Below, piece by piece: positions 44,012 to 52,551 of a DNA stretch of 64,000 nt. Made by a program: the position numbers and the translations under genes. The DNA is taken from assembly GCA_017656505.1 (NCBI GenBank), contig JACDNU010000004.1:1-64000 (forward strand). Direction: 5' to 3'. Numbering within the stretch: the stretch's first letter is position 1; each line of letters begins with the position of its first letter. The notes under the pieces were generated by a model. The model had not been told where the DNA came from and ran no database searches. It was given only the letters and a program-made list of their open reading frames with translations. The DNA is from Archaeoglobus sp. Its GTDB lineage: Archaea; Halobacteriota; Archaeoglobi; Archaeoglobales; Archaeoglobaceae.

Positions 44012-45031
44012 CTATCTGTTGCTGTCCCTCATCAAATCCTTCAGCTCCTTCACGACCTCCCTCAAACTCGGCACGTCGAAGAATTTCTTGCCGATAACTT
44101 CATTCGCGAACGCCTGATACATCCTTGCAACCCCATCTCTAAGCTCTTCTGGCAGATTAGGTGGCCTTCCAAGTATTTTCCTCCAGTTTTCAACGCCTTT
44201 GGTGACCCTCAATCTTTTGTACCAGTAAGTTTTTCGGTAATGCCGTCTGAGAATCTCCTTGCTCAGCTGAAATCCGTTCATGCTGAACCTACATTCATCC
44301 AGAGTTCCAACAGCATCTACTAAGGTGAGTTCTCCCTTCTCATTGACAGCAAACTCTACCTTCCCATCCTCGTTTCTAACCCCTATCTCCGATACCCTTG
44401 CGGTAATAAGCTCGTTGATCTCCTTGGTTGTTTTTACAAGTTCCTCGAATTTATCTCCCAAACCCGATATCTTCTTTGCCTCCTCAACGCTGAGATATCT
44501 GTCCCCGTCTTCGAGCTTCGTGCTGAAATCGATGAGGGGTTTTTCGAGCATCATGCCTGGAGTTGGGTAGTCTTTCAATCCCAGATCTTCCAGCCTTAGC
44601 TCTCCCCTCTCGAGTCTTGAGAAAACGCTCGATCCCTCGGGCAGGAAATTTCTGTAGATCACTTCCAACGGCACGAGGTAGTTAACCATCCCTTCCTTGA
44701 ATTTTGAGTAATCGTAACCGTTTTTCTTTACCGGCTTAATAACTCTGAAAAGTCTCACCTGCATCTCGTTAACCGGCTTTTCGATCTCATCCAGCTTTCT
44801 TACCTTCCCATCCTCTACAAGCCCGAGATAGTGAGTTTTGATTCCCTTTTTCTCCAATTCTTCGAAAAAGTAAGCTGAAGTTAGGCATAGAGATGAGCCC
44901 TTGTTCTCTATTTTATCCGGCATTTCTCCGTAGTCAAAAACCGAATATCGATTTGAAAAAAAGAAAATCCCCGTTCCAGCCTTTTTTGCCGTTGGTTTCT
45001 TTAATATGGTTAAATCCTTAACGCTACCCAT
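44012..45031 (-). CDS. purC: SAICAR synthetase
   Basis: A 339-residue PurC that condenses CAIR with aspartate. It has FSNRYSVFDYGEMPDKIENKG, VPLEVIYRNFLPEGSSVF and the substrate-binding DECRFSMNGFQLSKEILRRHYRK region. It is longer than bacterial PurC (about 240 residues) as in other archaea. Its stop lies nine bases before carA. Confidence 0.95.
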   Translation of the reverse strand: MGSVKDLTILKKPTAKKAGTGIFFFSNRYSVFDYGEMPDKIENKGSSLCLTSAYFFEELEKKGIKTHYLGLVEDGKVRKLDEIEKPVNEMQVRLFRVIKPVKKNGYDYSKFKEGMVNYLVPLEVIYRNFLPEGSSVFSRLERGELRLEDLGLKDYPTPGMMLEKPLIDFSTKLEDGDRYLSVEEAKKISGLGDKFEELVKTTKEINELITARVSEIGVRNEDGKVEFAVNEKGELTLVDAVGTLDECRFSMNGFQLSKEILRRHYRKTYWYKRLRVTKGVENWRKILGRPPNLPEELRDGVARMYQAFANEVIGKKFFDVPSLREVVKELKDLMRDSNR

Positions 45032-45125
45032 TCACATTCTTTCTTGGTGGATTGCTTAATAAATTTTCCTTATGGGTTGGAGTACCTTGGTTAACGTTCT
45101 GTAATTTTACATTTCTACCAACATT

Positions 45126-45165
45126 CTATTCAAAAACCTCCTATTCGAGCCTATTCAAGAACCTC
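45126..45165 (-). repeat. Duplicated end of purE
   Basis: On the coding (minus) strand GAGGTTCTTGAATAG, the last four codons and stop of purE, is followed 10 bases on by GAGGTTTTTGAATAG, a near-identical copy (14 of 15). The copy encodes EVFE-stop and looks like a small tandem duplication of the gene end. Confidence 0.7.
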
Positions 45166-45597
45166 TCCCCTCTTTTCTTCCTGATATTCTTCTATCGCTT
45201 TCCGAAGGTTTTCGTCCTTTAAAGCGAAAATCTTCGCCACAGCCAAAGCAGCGTTTTCTGCTTCGAGAACAACCATCGGAGCAACTCCTGATGGCATCCT
45301 CAATGAAGATAAAACATCCATTCCAGCAAACTTTTCGCTGTAGGGGGGACATGCTATTACCGGTTTAGTCGTATTGGCATCAACCATCCCACTTAGGGCG
45401 TTACTTCTTCCAGCGACTGTTACATAAACGACATCCTCACCCTCAAACTCTTTGATGATCTCAAGAACCCTTAAAGGAGTTTTGTGGGCCGAGGCAACTT
45501 GCAGCTCAGAATTTATTCCAAATCGATCGAGATAACCAGAAATTTTTCTGCTAAATTCCATGTCTTTCTTAGAACCCATAATGATGACAGCCTTCAT
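45151..45597 (-). CDS. purE: N5-CAIR mutase PurE
   Basis: A 148-residue PurE. The family pattern is clear: IIMGSKKDMEFSRKISGYLDRFGI, ELQVASAHKTPLRV and VTVAGRSNALSGMVDANTTKPVIACPPYSE, with SSLRMPSGVAPMVV. It supplies CAIR to PurC, which is the next gene downstream after a 119-base gap. Confidence 0.96.
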   Translation of the reverse strand: MKAVIIMGSKKDMEFSRKISGYLDRFGINSELQVASAHKTPLRVLEIIKEFEGEDVVYVTVAGRSNALSGMVDANTTKPVIACPPYSEKFAGMDVLSSLRMPSGVAPMVVLEAENAALAVAKIFALKDENLRKAIEEYQEEKRGEVLE

Positions 45598-45686
45598 GTT
45601 CGTTGGTGGGTGGCTTTAAACAAAACCCTTTCGTATTTTTGTCTTCTTACGATCTTTCTATGATCATTACAATTATTACCAGAGGG

Positions 45687-45700
45687 AAAATTTTATATAG
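45687..45700 (+). promoter_or_regulatory. TATA box of the 63-residue protein gene
   Basis: AAAATTTTATATAG is centred about 28 bases before the ATG at 45723, fitting a leaderless message. Confidence 0.55.
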
Positions 45701-45722
45701 GATCGTTTGCAGATTTTAGACT

Positions 45723-45914
45723 ATGAGAATAAGTATAATAATGAGCAAAATGGAAGACATGCTTATGAAGATACATGCTGGAGAGATACCTAGAGAAAAT
45801 CGCGAACTGCTTGAAGTACTAATCCTCAGCGGGTTAGTGAAGAAAGAGAACAACCATTATGAGGTAACCGAAAAAGGACTTGAATTCTTGGACAAACCAC
45901 TTGTTGAGGCCTAG
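45723..45914 (+). CDS. Small winged-helix-like hypothetical protein
   Basis: A 63-residue protein of unknown family. RENRELLEVLILSGLVKKENNHYEVTEKGLEFLDK reads like helix-turn-strand-strand-helix of a minimal winged helix, as seen in many small archaeal regulators. The leaderless promoter points to the first ATG; a second Met at codon 7 is possible. It has no partner gene close by. Confidence 0.65.
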   Translation: MRISIIMSKMEDMLMKIHAGEIPRENRELLEVLILSGLVKKENNHYEVTEKGLEFLDKPLVEA

Positions 45915-46010
45915 TATGCCTTAGTATGCCATACCAAATTCTCTCCAGCTAGTTGATTATTCTTTTCTTATCTAGTTATTCCTCTCATCCAAACCTTTTT
46001 AAACTATATT

Positions 46011-46022
46011 GAATATATATTC
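46011..46022. promoter_or_regulatory. Palindrome at the DUF134 gene promoter
   Basis: GAATATATATTC is a perfect 12-base palindrome placed just after the TATA-like TTTTTAAACTATATT (45994-46010) and before the ATG at 46027. It could be an operator for self-regulation by the downstream protein. Confidence 0.4.
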
Positions 46023-46026
46023 ACTA

Positions 46027-46509
46027 ATGCCAAGACGGAAGAAGAGGAGGTGGGTTTTTCTCGACCTCTATGAACGAGGGGTTGGGGGTAATGTTGAGAT
46101 CAGCTTTGATGAGCTTGAAGCTTTGAGACTTGCTGATATTGAAGGCTTTAATCAGAATGAGGCTGCAAAGCTAATGGGAATCTCCCAACCAACCTTTCAT
46201 AGAATTTTAAAAGAGGCGAGAAGAAAAGCCGGATTGACAATTCTTTACGGTATGGGATATAAATTAAAGGGAGGTGATCACATTATGAGGAGATTCAAGT
46301 GCTACGATTGCGGTTACGAGTGGGAAGAACCTTTTGGGACGGGGAGGCCTGAGACATGCCCCAAGTGCGGAAGTGCTAACATCCACAGGATGGATCCAGG
46401 TAGAGGCAGGGGCAAAGGAGGCCGAGGAGGCCGAGGAGGAAGCGGAAGAGGAAGTGGAGGAGCAGGCAGAGCAGGAAAAGGTGCAGGCAGAGGAATGGGT
46501 AGAGGGTGA
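46027..46509 (+). CDS. DUF134 HTH regulator with zinc ribbon and RGG tail
   Basis: A 160-residue three-part protein. The DUF134 domain opens with PRRKKRRW and continues [42 protein letters not shown], a sigma-70-region-4-like helix-turn-helix. A zinc ribbon follows (FKCYDCGYEW and ETCPKCGS), then a tail of about 35 residues made almost only of Gly and Arg (RGRGKGGRGGRGG-type). DUF134 genes often stand beside NifX/NifB-like cofactor-binding proteins, and the next gene here ends in such a domain. The start MPRRKK is chosen from the promoter position. Confidence 0.85.
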   Translation: MPRRKKRRWVFLDLYERGVGGNVEISFDELEALRLADIEGFNQNEAAKLMGISQPTFHRILKEARRKAGLTILYGMGYKLKGGDHIMRRFKCYDCGYEWEEPFGTGRPETCPKCGSANIHRMDPGRGRGKGGRGGRGGSGRGSGGAGRAGKGAGRGMGRG

Positions 46510-46517
46510 TCCCTTAG

Positions 46518-47714
46518 ATGGATTCTGCCCTGAGAGTAAGCAAAGTTTCAGCCTTTGTAAACCTTCTCCTCACCCTTTTTAAGGGTGTGGCTGGCGTATC
46601 TGTAGGAAGCACGGCCTTGATAGCTGATGCTATTCACTCCCTAATCGACGTTTTTGGTTCGGTTTTTGTTTGGCTCGGGATTCGTATTTCTGAAAAACCA
46701 GCTGATGAAACGCATCCTTACGGCCATTTCAAAGCTGAAAGCCTTGCAGAACTGGCTGTTGGTATAATAATCATTCTATCTTCATTTTTTATTATTTATG
46801 AAGCTTTGAAGGAGCTGATAGCATTTAAGGCTCCTGAGTTTGAATACTATGCTTTGGGGGTTGCCGCGATAGCAACAGTAACGAACGAATTGCTTGCCCG
46901 GTATAAGATTTCTGCTGGAAAAAAGTTCAAGTCTTCCGCTTTGATAGCTGAAGGGAAACACTCAAGAGTTGACGTTCTTGCATCCTTTGCAGTCTTTCTC
47001 GGTTTTATTTTCGTGAAAATAGGGTATTGGTGGGCTGACGGGCTGGTAGCAATAATCATATCGGTAATAATTCTGCAAATTGGGTTTGGCATTCTTAAGG
47101 ATTCTACAGATACACTTATGGATAAGGTTGACGAACAGCTTGATCTCCAAATTTCTGAAATAGTGAGCCGAATCGAAGGAGTTGAGAAGGTTGAGCTTAT
47201 AGCCTCCCGGGGAACTTGGAGGGCAAAGATAATCGAAGTTCATTTCTGCATTAAACCAGGTTTGCCAAGTGATATCATCGATTTAATACAGAAAGAAATA
47301 GAGGAAAGGATTAAGTCCAGTTTTCACGAGGTCGTATCTGTAATCCCTGTAGTGAAGGTTTTGAGAGAGAAAGTTGTCCTTGCGATTCCGACGGATGATA
47401 AAGGCAGGGTTAAGAACGACATCAGTTCAGAATTTTTTACGATAGTTGAATTTGATGGAGAAGTAGAAAAGAAGGTAATCGAAAATCCTTATGCACATGC
47501 AGAAAAGAAGAAGGGCTTTTTAATTTCTGAACTTCTGGAGAAACATGGTGTGACTGCTGTGGTGGCGAAGAAGATAGGGGAGGGGGCAAGAGCCCATCTC
47601 AGGAGCAAGGGCATAAATGTTCTCAACTTAGAGGGAAACACGGTTGAGGAAGTGGAGAAGAGGGCAAGGGAACTTATCAAGGGAAGCTCGTCAGAAAGTG
47701 TGGGTGAAGTATAG
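46518..47714 (+). CDS. Cation diffusion facilitator fused to a NifX-like cofactor domain
   Basis: A 398-residue fusion. Residues 1-195 form a six-span cation-efflux (CDF) domain with metal sites DAIHSLID (Asp37, His40, Asp44), HPYGH (66-70) and EGKHSRVD (Glu145, His148, Asp152). Residues 200-280 are the cytoplasmic CDF domain. Residues 285-395 (VVLAIPTDDKGRVKNDISSEFFTIVEFDG through GEGARAHLRSKGINV) are a dinitrogenase iron-molybdenum cofactor (NifX/NafY-like) domain. It lies eight bases after the DUF134 gene, so the two should act together in sensing and export of a metal, perhaps iron or zinc. The metal is not readable. Confidence 0.88.
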   Translation: MDSALRVSKVSAFVNLLLTLFKGVAGVSVGSTALIADAIHSLIDVFGSVFVWLGIRISEKPADETHPYGHFKAESLAELAVGIIIILSSFFIIYEALKELIAFKAPEFEYYALGVAAIATVTNELLARYKISAGKKFKSSALIAEGKHSRVDVLASFAVFLGFIFVKIGYWWADGLVAIIISVIILQIGFGILKDSTDTLMDKVDEQLDLQISEIVSRIEGVEKVELIASRGTWRAKIIEVHFCIKPGLPSDIIDLIQKEIEERIKSSFHEVVSVIPVVKVLREKVVLAIPTDDKGRVKNDISSEFFTIVEFDGEVEKKVIENPYAHAEKKKGFLISELLEKHGVTAVVAKKIGEGARAHLRSKGINVLNLEGNTVEEVEKRARELIKGSSSESVGEV

Positions 47715-47846
47715 CAGTCAAAGAGTTAGTCAAAGAGTTAGTCTGTTAAAAGTTAAGCATACGGCCTCGGAAATTCAACCTACTGATGTGAAGAAAAAGA
47801 TTTAAATTGTTGTAGCTCTGCATTTAACTCGGCAAAGGTGAAATAT

Positions 47847-48113
47847 ATGGAAATTGACGATTCAATATTTGAACTAATCGATGAAGAAGAAGAGGAATCA
47901 GATGACGATACAAAGCTTGCTGAAATTTACAGACTTGCAGTCAGGTTAATAAGATTGCTCGATAGCGTTAAAAGTCAGGAACTCAAAGAAGGAGCGTCTT
48001 TAATGCTTATTAGGGAGATTCTAAATGATGACCCCCTCCTCATGGGTCTTGCTTCAAAAATGATTCAGGATCTGAGCTTTGGCCTTACAGAAGATGAAAA
48101 CTACGTTTCTTGA
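47847..48113 (+). CDS. Small acidic hypothetical protein
   Basis: An 88-residue protein with a very acidic start (ELIDEEEEESDDD) and helical rest (LAEIYRLAVRLIRLLDSVKSQELKEG, LMLIREILNDDPLLMG). No family recognised. AAGGTG stands before the ATG at 47847; the frame opens with a GTG three codons earlier. It has its own small gap upstream after the cation-efflux gene and may be independent. Confidence 0.65.
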   Translation: MEIDDSIFELIDEEEEESDDDTKLAEIYRLAVRLIRLLDSVKSQELKEGASLMLIREILNDDPLLMGLASKMIQDLSFGLTEDENYVS

Positions 48114-48177
48114 GTTTTGTTTTGAAGTTTCGTTAGCTGTTATTAGAATTAAAAGTAAAAATAGTAAATAGTGTAAT

Positions 48178-49098
48178 TTAAGCAAAAGCTTTCTCGAAGA
48201 ATGGCACAACCTGCTTCTTCCTGCTCATCACGCCCGGTAGCCAAACAGACTTACCCTCTAGTTTCTTTCCAAATGCCCTTTCCACAACAGCTGGATCGTC
48301 TGTTACTGAGAGCAGCTCTGTTCCTTCCTGGATTATGTCAGTCAGCATAAGAAAGATGCTGTGATAGCCACCTTCCTCCTTAACCTTCTTCATCTCCTCA
48401 TAGAGCGGATCTTTGAACTCGTCCAGCAAAGAGAGAGAAACAACCTCAATCTGCCCAATTCCAACCTTGTTTCCAGACATGTTGAAGTCCTTGAAGTCTC
48501 TGAAGAGAAGCTCTTTTGGCTCCTTTCCAGCAAGATCTGATTTCTGCTTGAACATCTCCATTCCCAATTCCTGAACATCATCAACGCCGGCAATCTTCGC
48601 AAGCTCCTCCACGGCTTTCCTGTCAGCATCGGTTGTCGTAGCGGATTTCAGGATTACGGTATCGCTTAGAACGGATGCGAGCAGGATTCCTGCTATTTCT
48701 TTTGGTATTTCAACTCCATTATCTTCGTAAAGCTTCTTTACAACTGTCGCTGTCGATCCAACGGGCATGTTGAGATAGAATATCGGATTTGGGGTTGTGA
48801 TGTCTCCTATCTTGTGATGGTCGATTATCTCGAGAATCTCGGCCTTGTCAATGTTGTCGAGAGTTTGCCCAACCTCGCTATGATCGACCAAAATTACCTG
48901 CTTCCCTGTTCCATCAGTAAGAAGTTCTGGTTCGGAAAAACCGAATTTCTCCAAAACGAATTTTGTCTCTGGATTGAGCTCTCCCTGCCTTGCCGGAATC
49001 GCATCAACGCCCAGTTTCTTTTTAAGCTCGGCATATGCAATTGCTGAGCATACCGAATCTGTATCCGGGCTTTTATGACCAACTACATAAACCGCCAT
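48178..49098 (-). CDS. ppaC: Manganese-dependent inorganic pyrophosphatase (family II)
   Basis: A 306-residue DHH-superfamily enzyme hydrolysing pyrophosphate. Metal and catalytic motifs are VVGHKSPDTDSVCSAIAY (8-24), LVDHSE, and EIIDHHKIGD (near 90), with SxxRKKQ at the C-terminus (MSRKKQVVPF). It can drive the AMP-forming CoA ligases of this window forward by removing their pyrophosphate. Typical length for the family. Confidence 0.94.
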   Translation of the reverse strand: MAVYVVGHKSPDTDSVCSAIAYAELKKKLGVDAIPARQGELNPETKFVLEKFGFSEPELLTDGTGKQVILVDHSEVGQTLDNIDKAEILEIIDHHKIGDITTPNPIFYLNMPVGSTATVVKKLYEDNGVEIPKEIAGILLASVLSDTVILKSATTTDADRKAVEELAKIAGVDDVQELGMEMFKQKSDLAGKEPKELLFRDFKDFNMSGNKVGIGQIEVVSLSLLDEFKDPLYEEMKKVKEEGGYHSIFLMLTDIIQEGTELLSVTDDPAVVERAFGKKLEGKSVWLPGVMSRKKQVVPFFEKAFA

Positions 49099-49208
49099 GA
49101 GAAGAAGTTTAAAAACAAGCTAATAACTTTTTCTGTTTTCAATTTTTTTAATTTTTTCAAATCCCGCTTTGGACAATTTAAAACTATTTTTCGTGATTTT
49201 TAGGTGTG

Positions 49209-49883
49209 TCAGTCGTAGATGACCTTCCACCTCGTGTATAGTCCGCTTCCGAGCTTTTGGAAGTTTAGCAACTCGAGTTGGAGAGGGGGATCGAAGGAGC
49301 GGCCGTCAACTATTGTCGGAGAATTTTCTCCACCAATGATGATGCTTCCGAAATAGATATTCAGCTCATCAACGAGCTTTTCCTTGAGCATCGAGCTTAT
49401 CAGAGTCCCTCCTCCCTCAACCATAAGCCTTTCAACACCCATCTCGTAGAGGTAGTGGGAAAGCTCCCTCAAATCAACCCTTTCCTCTCCAAAAATCTCG
49501 ATTTTCGCTCTTTCCGAGAGCTGAAGTCTTCTATCCTTGGCCGAAAGCTCTGTTGTAGCAATGAGAGTCTCAGCCTCACCATCTAGTACCTTCGCATTCA
49601 CGGGAGTTCTTAGCTTGCTGTCCACAACAACCCTTAATGGATTTGCGGCCTTGCCGTTTCTGAATCGCTCGATTTTCAGTCCCTCATGCTTTATTGTAAG
49701 CGAAGGATCGTCGGAAAGAACTGTTCCAATTCCAACCATTATCGCGTCTGAAAAAGCCCTGAGCCTGTCAACCCTCATGAAGTCCTCTTTACTTGAAATC
49801 CTAACCTGCCTCCTGCTTTCATCACTTATCTTTCCATCGACACTTGCTGCCACATTTACGAAAGTGAAGGGACGGGAAAGCAT
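49209..49883 (-). CDS. 2,5-diamino-6-(ribosylamino)-pyrimidinone 5'-phosphate reductase (RibD-C type)
   Basis: A 224-residue reductase of riboflavin (and F420 deazaflavin) synthesis that reduces the ribosyl side chain with NADPH. It opens PFTFVNVAASVDGKISDESRRQVRIS, has FSDAIMVGIGTVLSDDPSLTI and MGVERLMVEGGGTLISSMLKEKLVDELNIYFGSIIIGG, all typical of the RibD C-terminal/RIB7 family. The archaeal form stands alone without a deaminase domain. It follows the CinA-like gene by 18 bases. Confidence 0.92.
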   Translation of the reverse strand: MLSRPFTFVNVAASVDGKISDESRRQVRISSKEDFMRVDRLRAFSDAIMVGIGTVLSDDPSLTIKHEGLKIERFRNGKAANPLRVVVDSKLRTPVNAKVLDGEAETLIATTELSAKDRRLQLSERAKIEIFGEERVDLRELSHYLYEMGVERLMVEGGGTLISSMLKEKLVDELNIYFGSIIIGGENSPTIVDGRSFDPPLQLELLNFQKLGSGLYTRWKVIYD

Positions 49884-49901
49884 TAAACCACCATTTCAGT
49901 T

Positions 49902-50585
49902 TCATTCCTTCAACAACTTTTCAAGTCTTTTCTTTGCTTCTTTTACCCTCTTATTGTCCTTCCCGGAGAACTTTACGATAACGTATCCCGGCTTTGGATA
50001 CGACCCGATCTCTACATCCTTAAACTCCTCAACTACCGAATTGAGCTGCTTTAGAATCTTCTCCTCGTATCCCTCAATCCTAAGACTCTCCTCGAAGTAG
50101 CGCTCCTTAGAGAATTTCTTTAGGATTTTCTCAAATGTATCTTCCATCTCCACAGGTACACCAGGCATTACGGCTACATTTCTCACTATGAAGGCTGGTG
50201 CAGCTCCTCTATCATTCGGAATGACTTCTGATCCTTCAGGCATAGAAGCGACCTTCCTTATCGCCTCCTCGTTCCTTGTTAATCTTCTGAGCATAGAAGC
50301 TGCGACTTCATTCAGCTCCAGTTTTAAGCCAAAAGCTTTGGCAATCCCCTCGGCGGTAACATCGTCATGAGTTGCCCCCAATCCACCTGTTACAAGTACG
50401 AAATCAGCCTTCTTGCTCGCTTTAGAAACTTCTTCTGCAATCTCTGCAACATCGTCGGGAACGACGATAATCCTCTTAACCCTATGGCCCATATGAACGA
50501 GCTTTTTTGCCATATAAGCAGCGTTCGAGTTCGCTATGTCTCCGCTGAGGAGTTCGTTGCCCACTGAGATGATTATAAAATCCAT
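49902..50585 (-). CDS. CinA/MoeA-like molybdopterin-binding-domain protein
   Basis: A 227-residue protein with the MoCF-biosynthesis fold: IIISVGNELLSGDIANSNAAYMAKKL at the start, then VTGGLGATHDDVTAEGIAKAFGL near 73. This matches the N-terminal half of CinA; the deamidase half is absent. Archaeal members are annotated as nicotinamide-nucleotide or pterin related; the function is not settled. Divergent from eIF5A with about 100 bases between. Confidence 0.85.
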   Translation of the reverse strand: MDFIIISVGNELLSGDIANSNAAYMAKKLVHMGHRVKRIIVVPDDVAEIAEEVSKASKKADFVLVTGGLGATHDDVTAEGIAKAFGLKLELNEVAASMLRRLTRNEEAIRKVASMPEGSEVIPNDRGAAPAFIVRNVAVMPGVPVEMEDTFEKILKKFSKERYFEESLRIEGYEEKILKQLNSVVEEFKDVEIGSYPKPGYVIVKFSGKDNKRVKEAKKRLEKLLKE

Positions 50586-50689
50586 AAGAAAAATAGTTTA
50601 AGGAGAAGAAAAAATTTGCGAATTTCCCGCTGCAAGATGGAAAAATTTAAATTAGCTCGTGCATAGGCTGGGAGGGAGGATGATCATTT

Positions 50690-51067
50690 ATGAAGACACA
50701 GGCAGAAGTCAGACAGCTAAAAGAAGGTGGTTATGTCGTTATCGATGATGAGCCTTGCGAAATCGTTAGCATGTCGGTAAGCAAGCCCGGAAAGCATGGA
50801 GCCGCGAAAGCCAGAATCGATGCCATCGGCATCTTTGATAAGCAGAAGAGGAGCATAGTCCAGCCTGTTACTGCTAAAATCTACATTCCCATCGTCGAAA
50901 GAAAGAGAGCGCAGGTGATAAGCGTTGTTAATCAGGTAGCTCAGCTCATGGATCTCGAAACATACGAAACCTTCGAGCTTACGGTTCCGGAGGGAATGGA
51001 TCTCGAGGCAGGGAAGGAGATAGTTTACATCGAGTCAATGGGGAAGAGGAAGATCGCCGAGAAATAA
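50690..51067 (+). CDS. Translation factor aIF5A
   Basis: A 125-residue aIF5[23 protein letters not shown] carries the lysine of the KxGKHG loop that deoxyhypusine synthase modifies using spermidine. An SH3-like domain and an OB fold are both present. AAAATTTAAATTAG at 50641-50654 is a likely TATA box. The following gene, agmatinase, lies one base away and makes the polyamine precursor, a meaningful pairing. Confidence 0.96.
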   Translation: MKTQAEVRQLKEGGYVVIDDEPCEIVSMSVSKPGKHGAAKARIDAIGIFDKQKRSIVQPVTAKIYIPIVERKRAQVISVVNQVAQLMDLETYETFELTVPEGMDLEAGKEIVYIESMGKRKIAEK

Positions 51068-51068
51068 C

Positions 51069-51908
51069 ATGCATATCGATTCCTACTTTTCTCTTTCAAA
51101 TTCAACCCTCGACAAGGCCGAATACGTTATTTTTGGCATTCCTTATGATGCCACGCAATCCTTCAAACCCGGTTCTCGCTTTGCACCCAATGCGATAAGG
51201 GAAGCGAGCTGGAATCTTGAGAGCTATTCGATGTACTTCGATTTCGACTTGAGTTTCTCGAAAATCTACGATGCTGGAAACATCAATGTTGACGGAGATT
51301 TCAGTCAAATTCAGGAAAGAACCTCTGACTTCCTTTCCAAAACCAAAGCTTTTCCCATCGCTTTGGGTGGGGAGCATACGATTAGCTTCGCATGCCTCCA
51401 AAATTTCAGGAATGTTTGCTATCTGACTCTGGACGCGCATCTCGACTTGAGAGATGAGTTCGATGGTAGCAGATTCAACCATGCATGCACGGTCAGAAGG
51501 GTCTACGAAAGATACGAGAAGGGGGATATCGAACGGGTGATCCAGCTTGGGGTGAGAAGTGGTACGGCTGAAGAAAGGGATTTTGCAAGGAAGAAGGGAA
51601 TAGAGGTTTACTACGCTTGGGATCTGATGGAAGATATAGACTGGGTTTTCAGGAGGCTAGAGAATTACGACAGAATTTACCTCTCTCTCGACATGGATGT
51701 ATTCGATCCCTCGTATGCGCCCGGCGTTTCAACTCCTGAACCGTTTGGTCTAAACCCAATTCATTTTCTCAGACTTGTGGAAGAATTGGCTGACAGGATA
51801 GTCGGTTTCGATCTCGTTGAAGTTGTTCCGGATTCAAACAAGATAACGCAGACTCTTGCTGCTAAGCTAGTCTGCGAGCTTATTTCTGCTATAGAATCAA
51901 GCCTTTAG
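51069..51908 (+). CDS. speB: Agmatinase
   Basis: A 279-residue ureohydrolase that converts agmatine to putrescine and urea. Metal motifs are LGGEHTISF (about 97-105), TLDAHLDLRDEF and LSLDMDVFDPSYAPGVSTPEP. A single base separates it from the aIF5A stop, so the two are co-translated; its product feeds the polyamine needed for hypusine on aIF5A. A TTTTTAAAATTTTTT tract after the stop may end the message. Confidence 0.93.
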   Translation: MHIDSYFSLSNSTLDKAEYVIFGIPYDATQSFKPGSRFAPNAIREASWNLESYSMYFDFDLSFSKIYDAGNINVDGDFSQIQERTSDFLSKTKAFPIALGGEHTISFACLQNFRNVCYLTLDAHLDLRDEFDGSRFNHACTVRRVYERYEKGDIERVIQLGVRSGTAEERDFARKKGIEVYYAWDLMEDIDWVFRRLENYDRIYLSLDMDVFDPSYAPGVSTPEPFGLNPIHFLRLVEELADRIVGFDLVEVVPDSNKITQTLAAKLVCELISAIESSL

Positions 51909-51965
51909 CATTACATTAGTTCGAATATTTTTAAAATTTTTTCTCTTTTTAAACTAAGACATTAA

Positions 51966-51977
51966 TTATTTATACTT
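51966..51977 (+). promoter_or_regulatory. TATA box of the rubrerythrin gene
   Basis: TTATTTATACTT lies about 35 bases before the ATG at 52007, separated from the agmatinase terminator by a short A/T stretch. Confidence 0.5.
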
Positions 51978-52006
51978 TGAAGTAATTTGATGGAATGGCG
52001 ATTTGA

Positions 52007-52507
52007 ATGGCAACGGAAAAGAATCTGGAAGATGCCTTTGCTGGGGAGAGCATGGCGAACAGGAAGTATCTTGCGTTTGCGAAAAAAGCTGAAGAAGAGG
52101 GATTTAAGAATGCTGCAAAGATTTTCAGAACTGCCGCGGAATCGGAAACAATCCATGCGATGAACCACCTGAAAGCGATGGATGCGATTAAATCAACCCT
52201 CGAAAACCTGAAAGCCGCTCTGGACGGCGAGACTTACGAAAAGCTGGGAATGTATCCAAAATTTATTGAAGAGGCGGAAAAGGATGGTAACAAGAGGGCT
52301 GAAAGAACTTTTAAATGGGCTCTTGAGGCTGAGAAAGTTCATGCTGATCTTTATTCAAGGGCGGTTAAGGCTGTAGAAGAAGGAAAAGATGTTGAGGTTG
52401 GAGATCTCTACATCTGCGAGGTTTGCGGTTACACTGTTGAAGGAAACCCTCCAGAAAAATGTCCAGTCTGTGGGGCAAGGAGAGAGAAGTTCAGAAAGGT
52501 AGAATGA
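52007..52507 (+). CDS. Rubrerythrin
   Basis: A 166-residue non-haem iron protein that reduces peroxide in anaerobes. A ferritin-like di-iron domain (FAGESMANRKYLAFAKKAEEEG, RTAAESETIHAMNHL, KWALEAEKVHADLY) is followed by a rubredoxin-like [Fe(Cys)4] domain (ICEVCGY and CPVCGA). It has its own promoter. No fused or missing domain. Confidence 0.95.
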   Translation: MATEKNLEDAFAGESMANRKYLAFAKKAEEEGFKNAAKIFRTAAESETIHAMNHLKAMDAIKSTLENLKAALDGETYEKLGMYPKFIEEAEKDGNKRAERTFKWALEAEKVHADLYSRAVKAVEEGKDVEVGDLYICEVCGYTVEGNPPEKCPVCGARREKFRKVE

Positions 52508-52551
52508 CTTTTATTATTTAGTTTTCAGTTAAAATAAAATAAAATAAAAAT

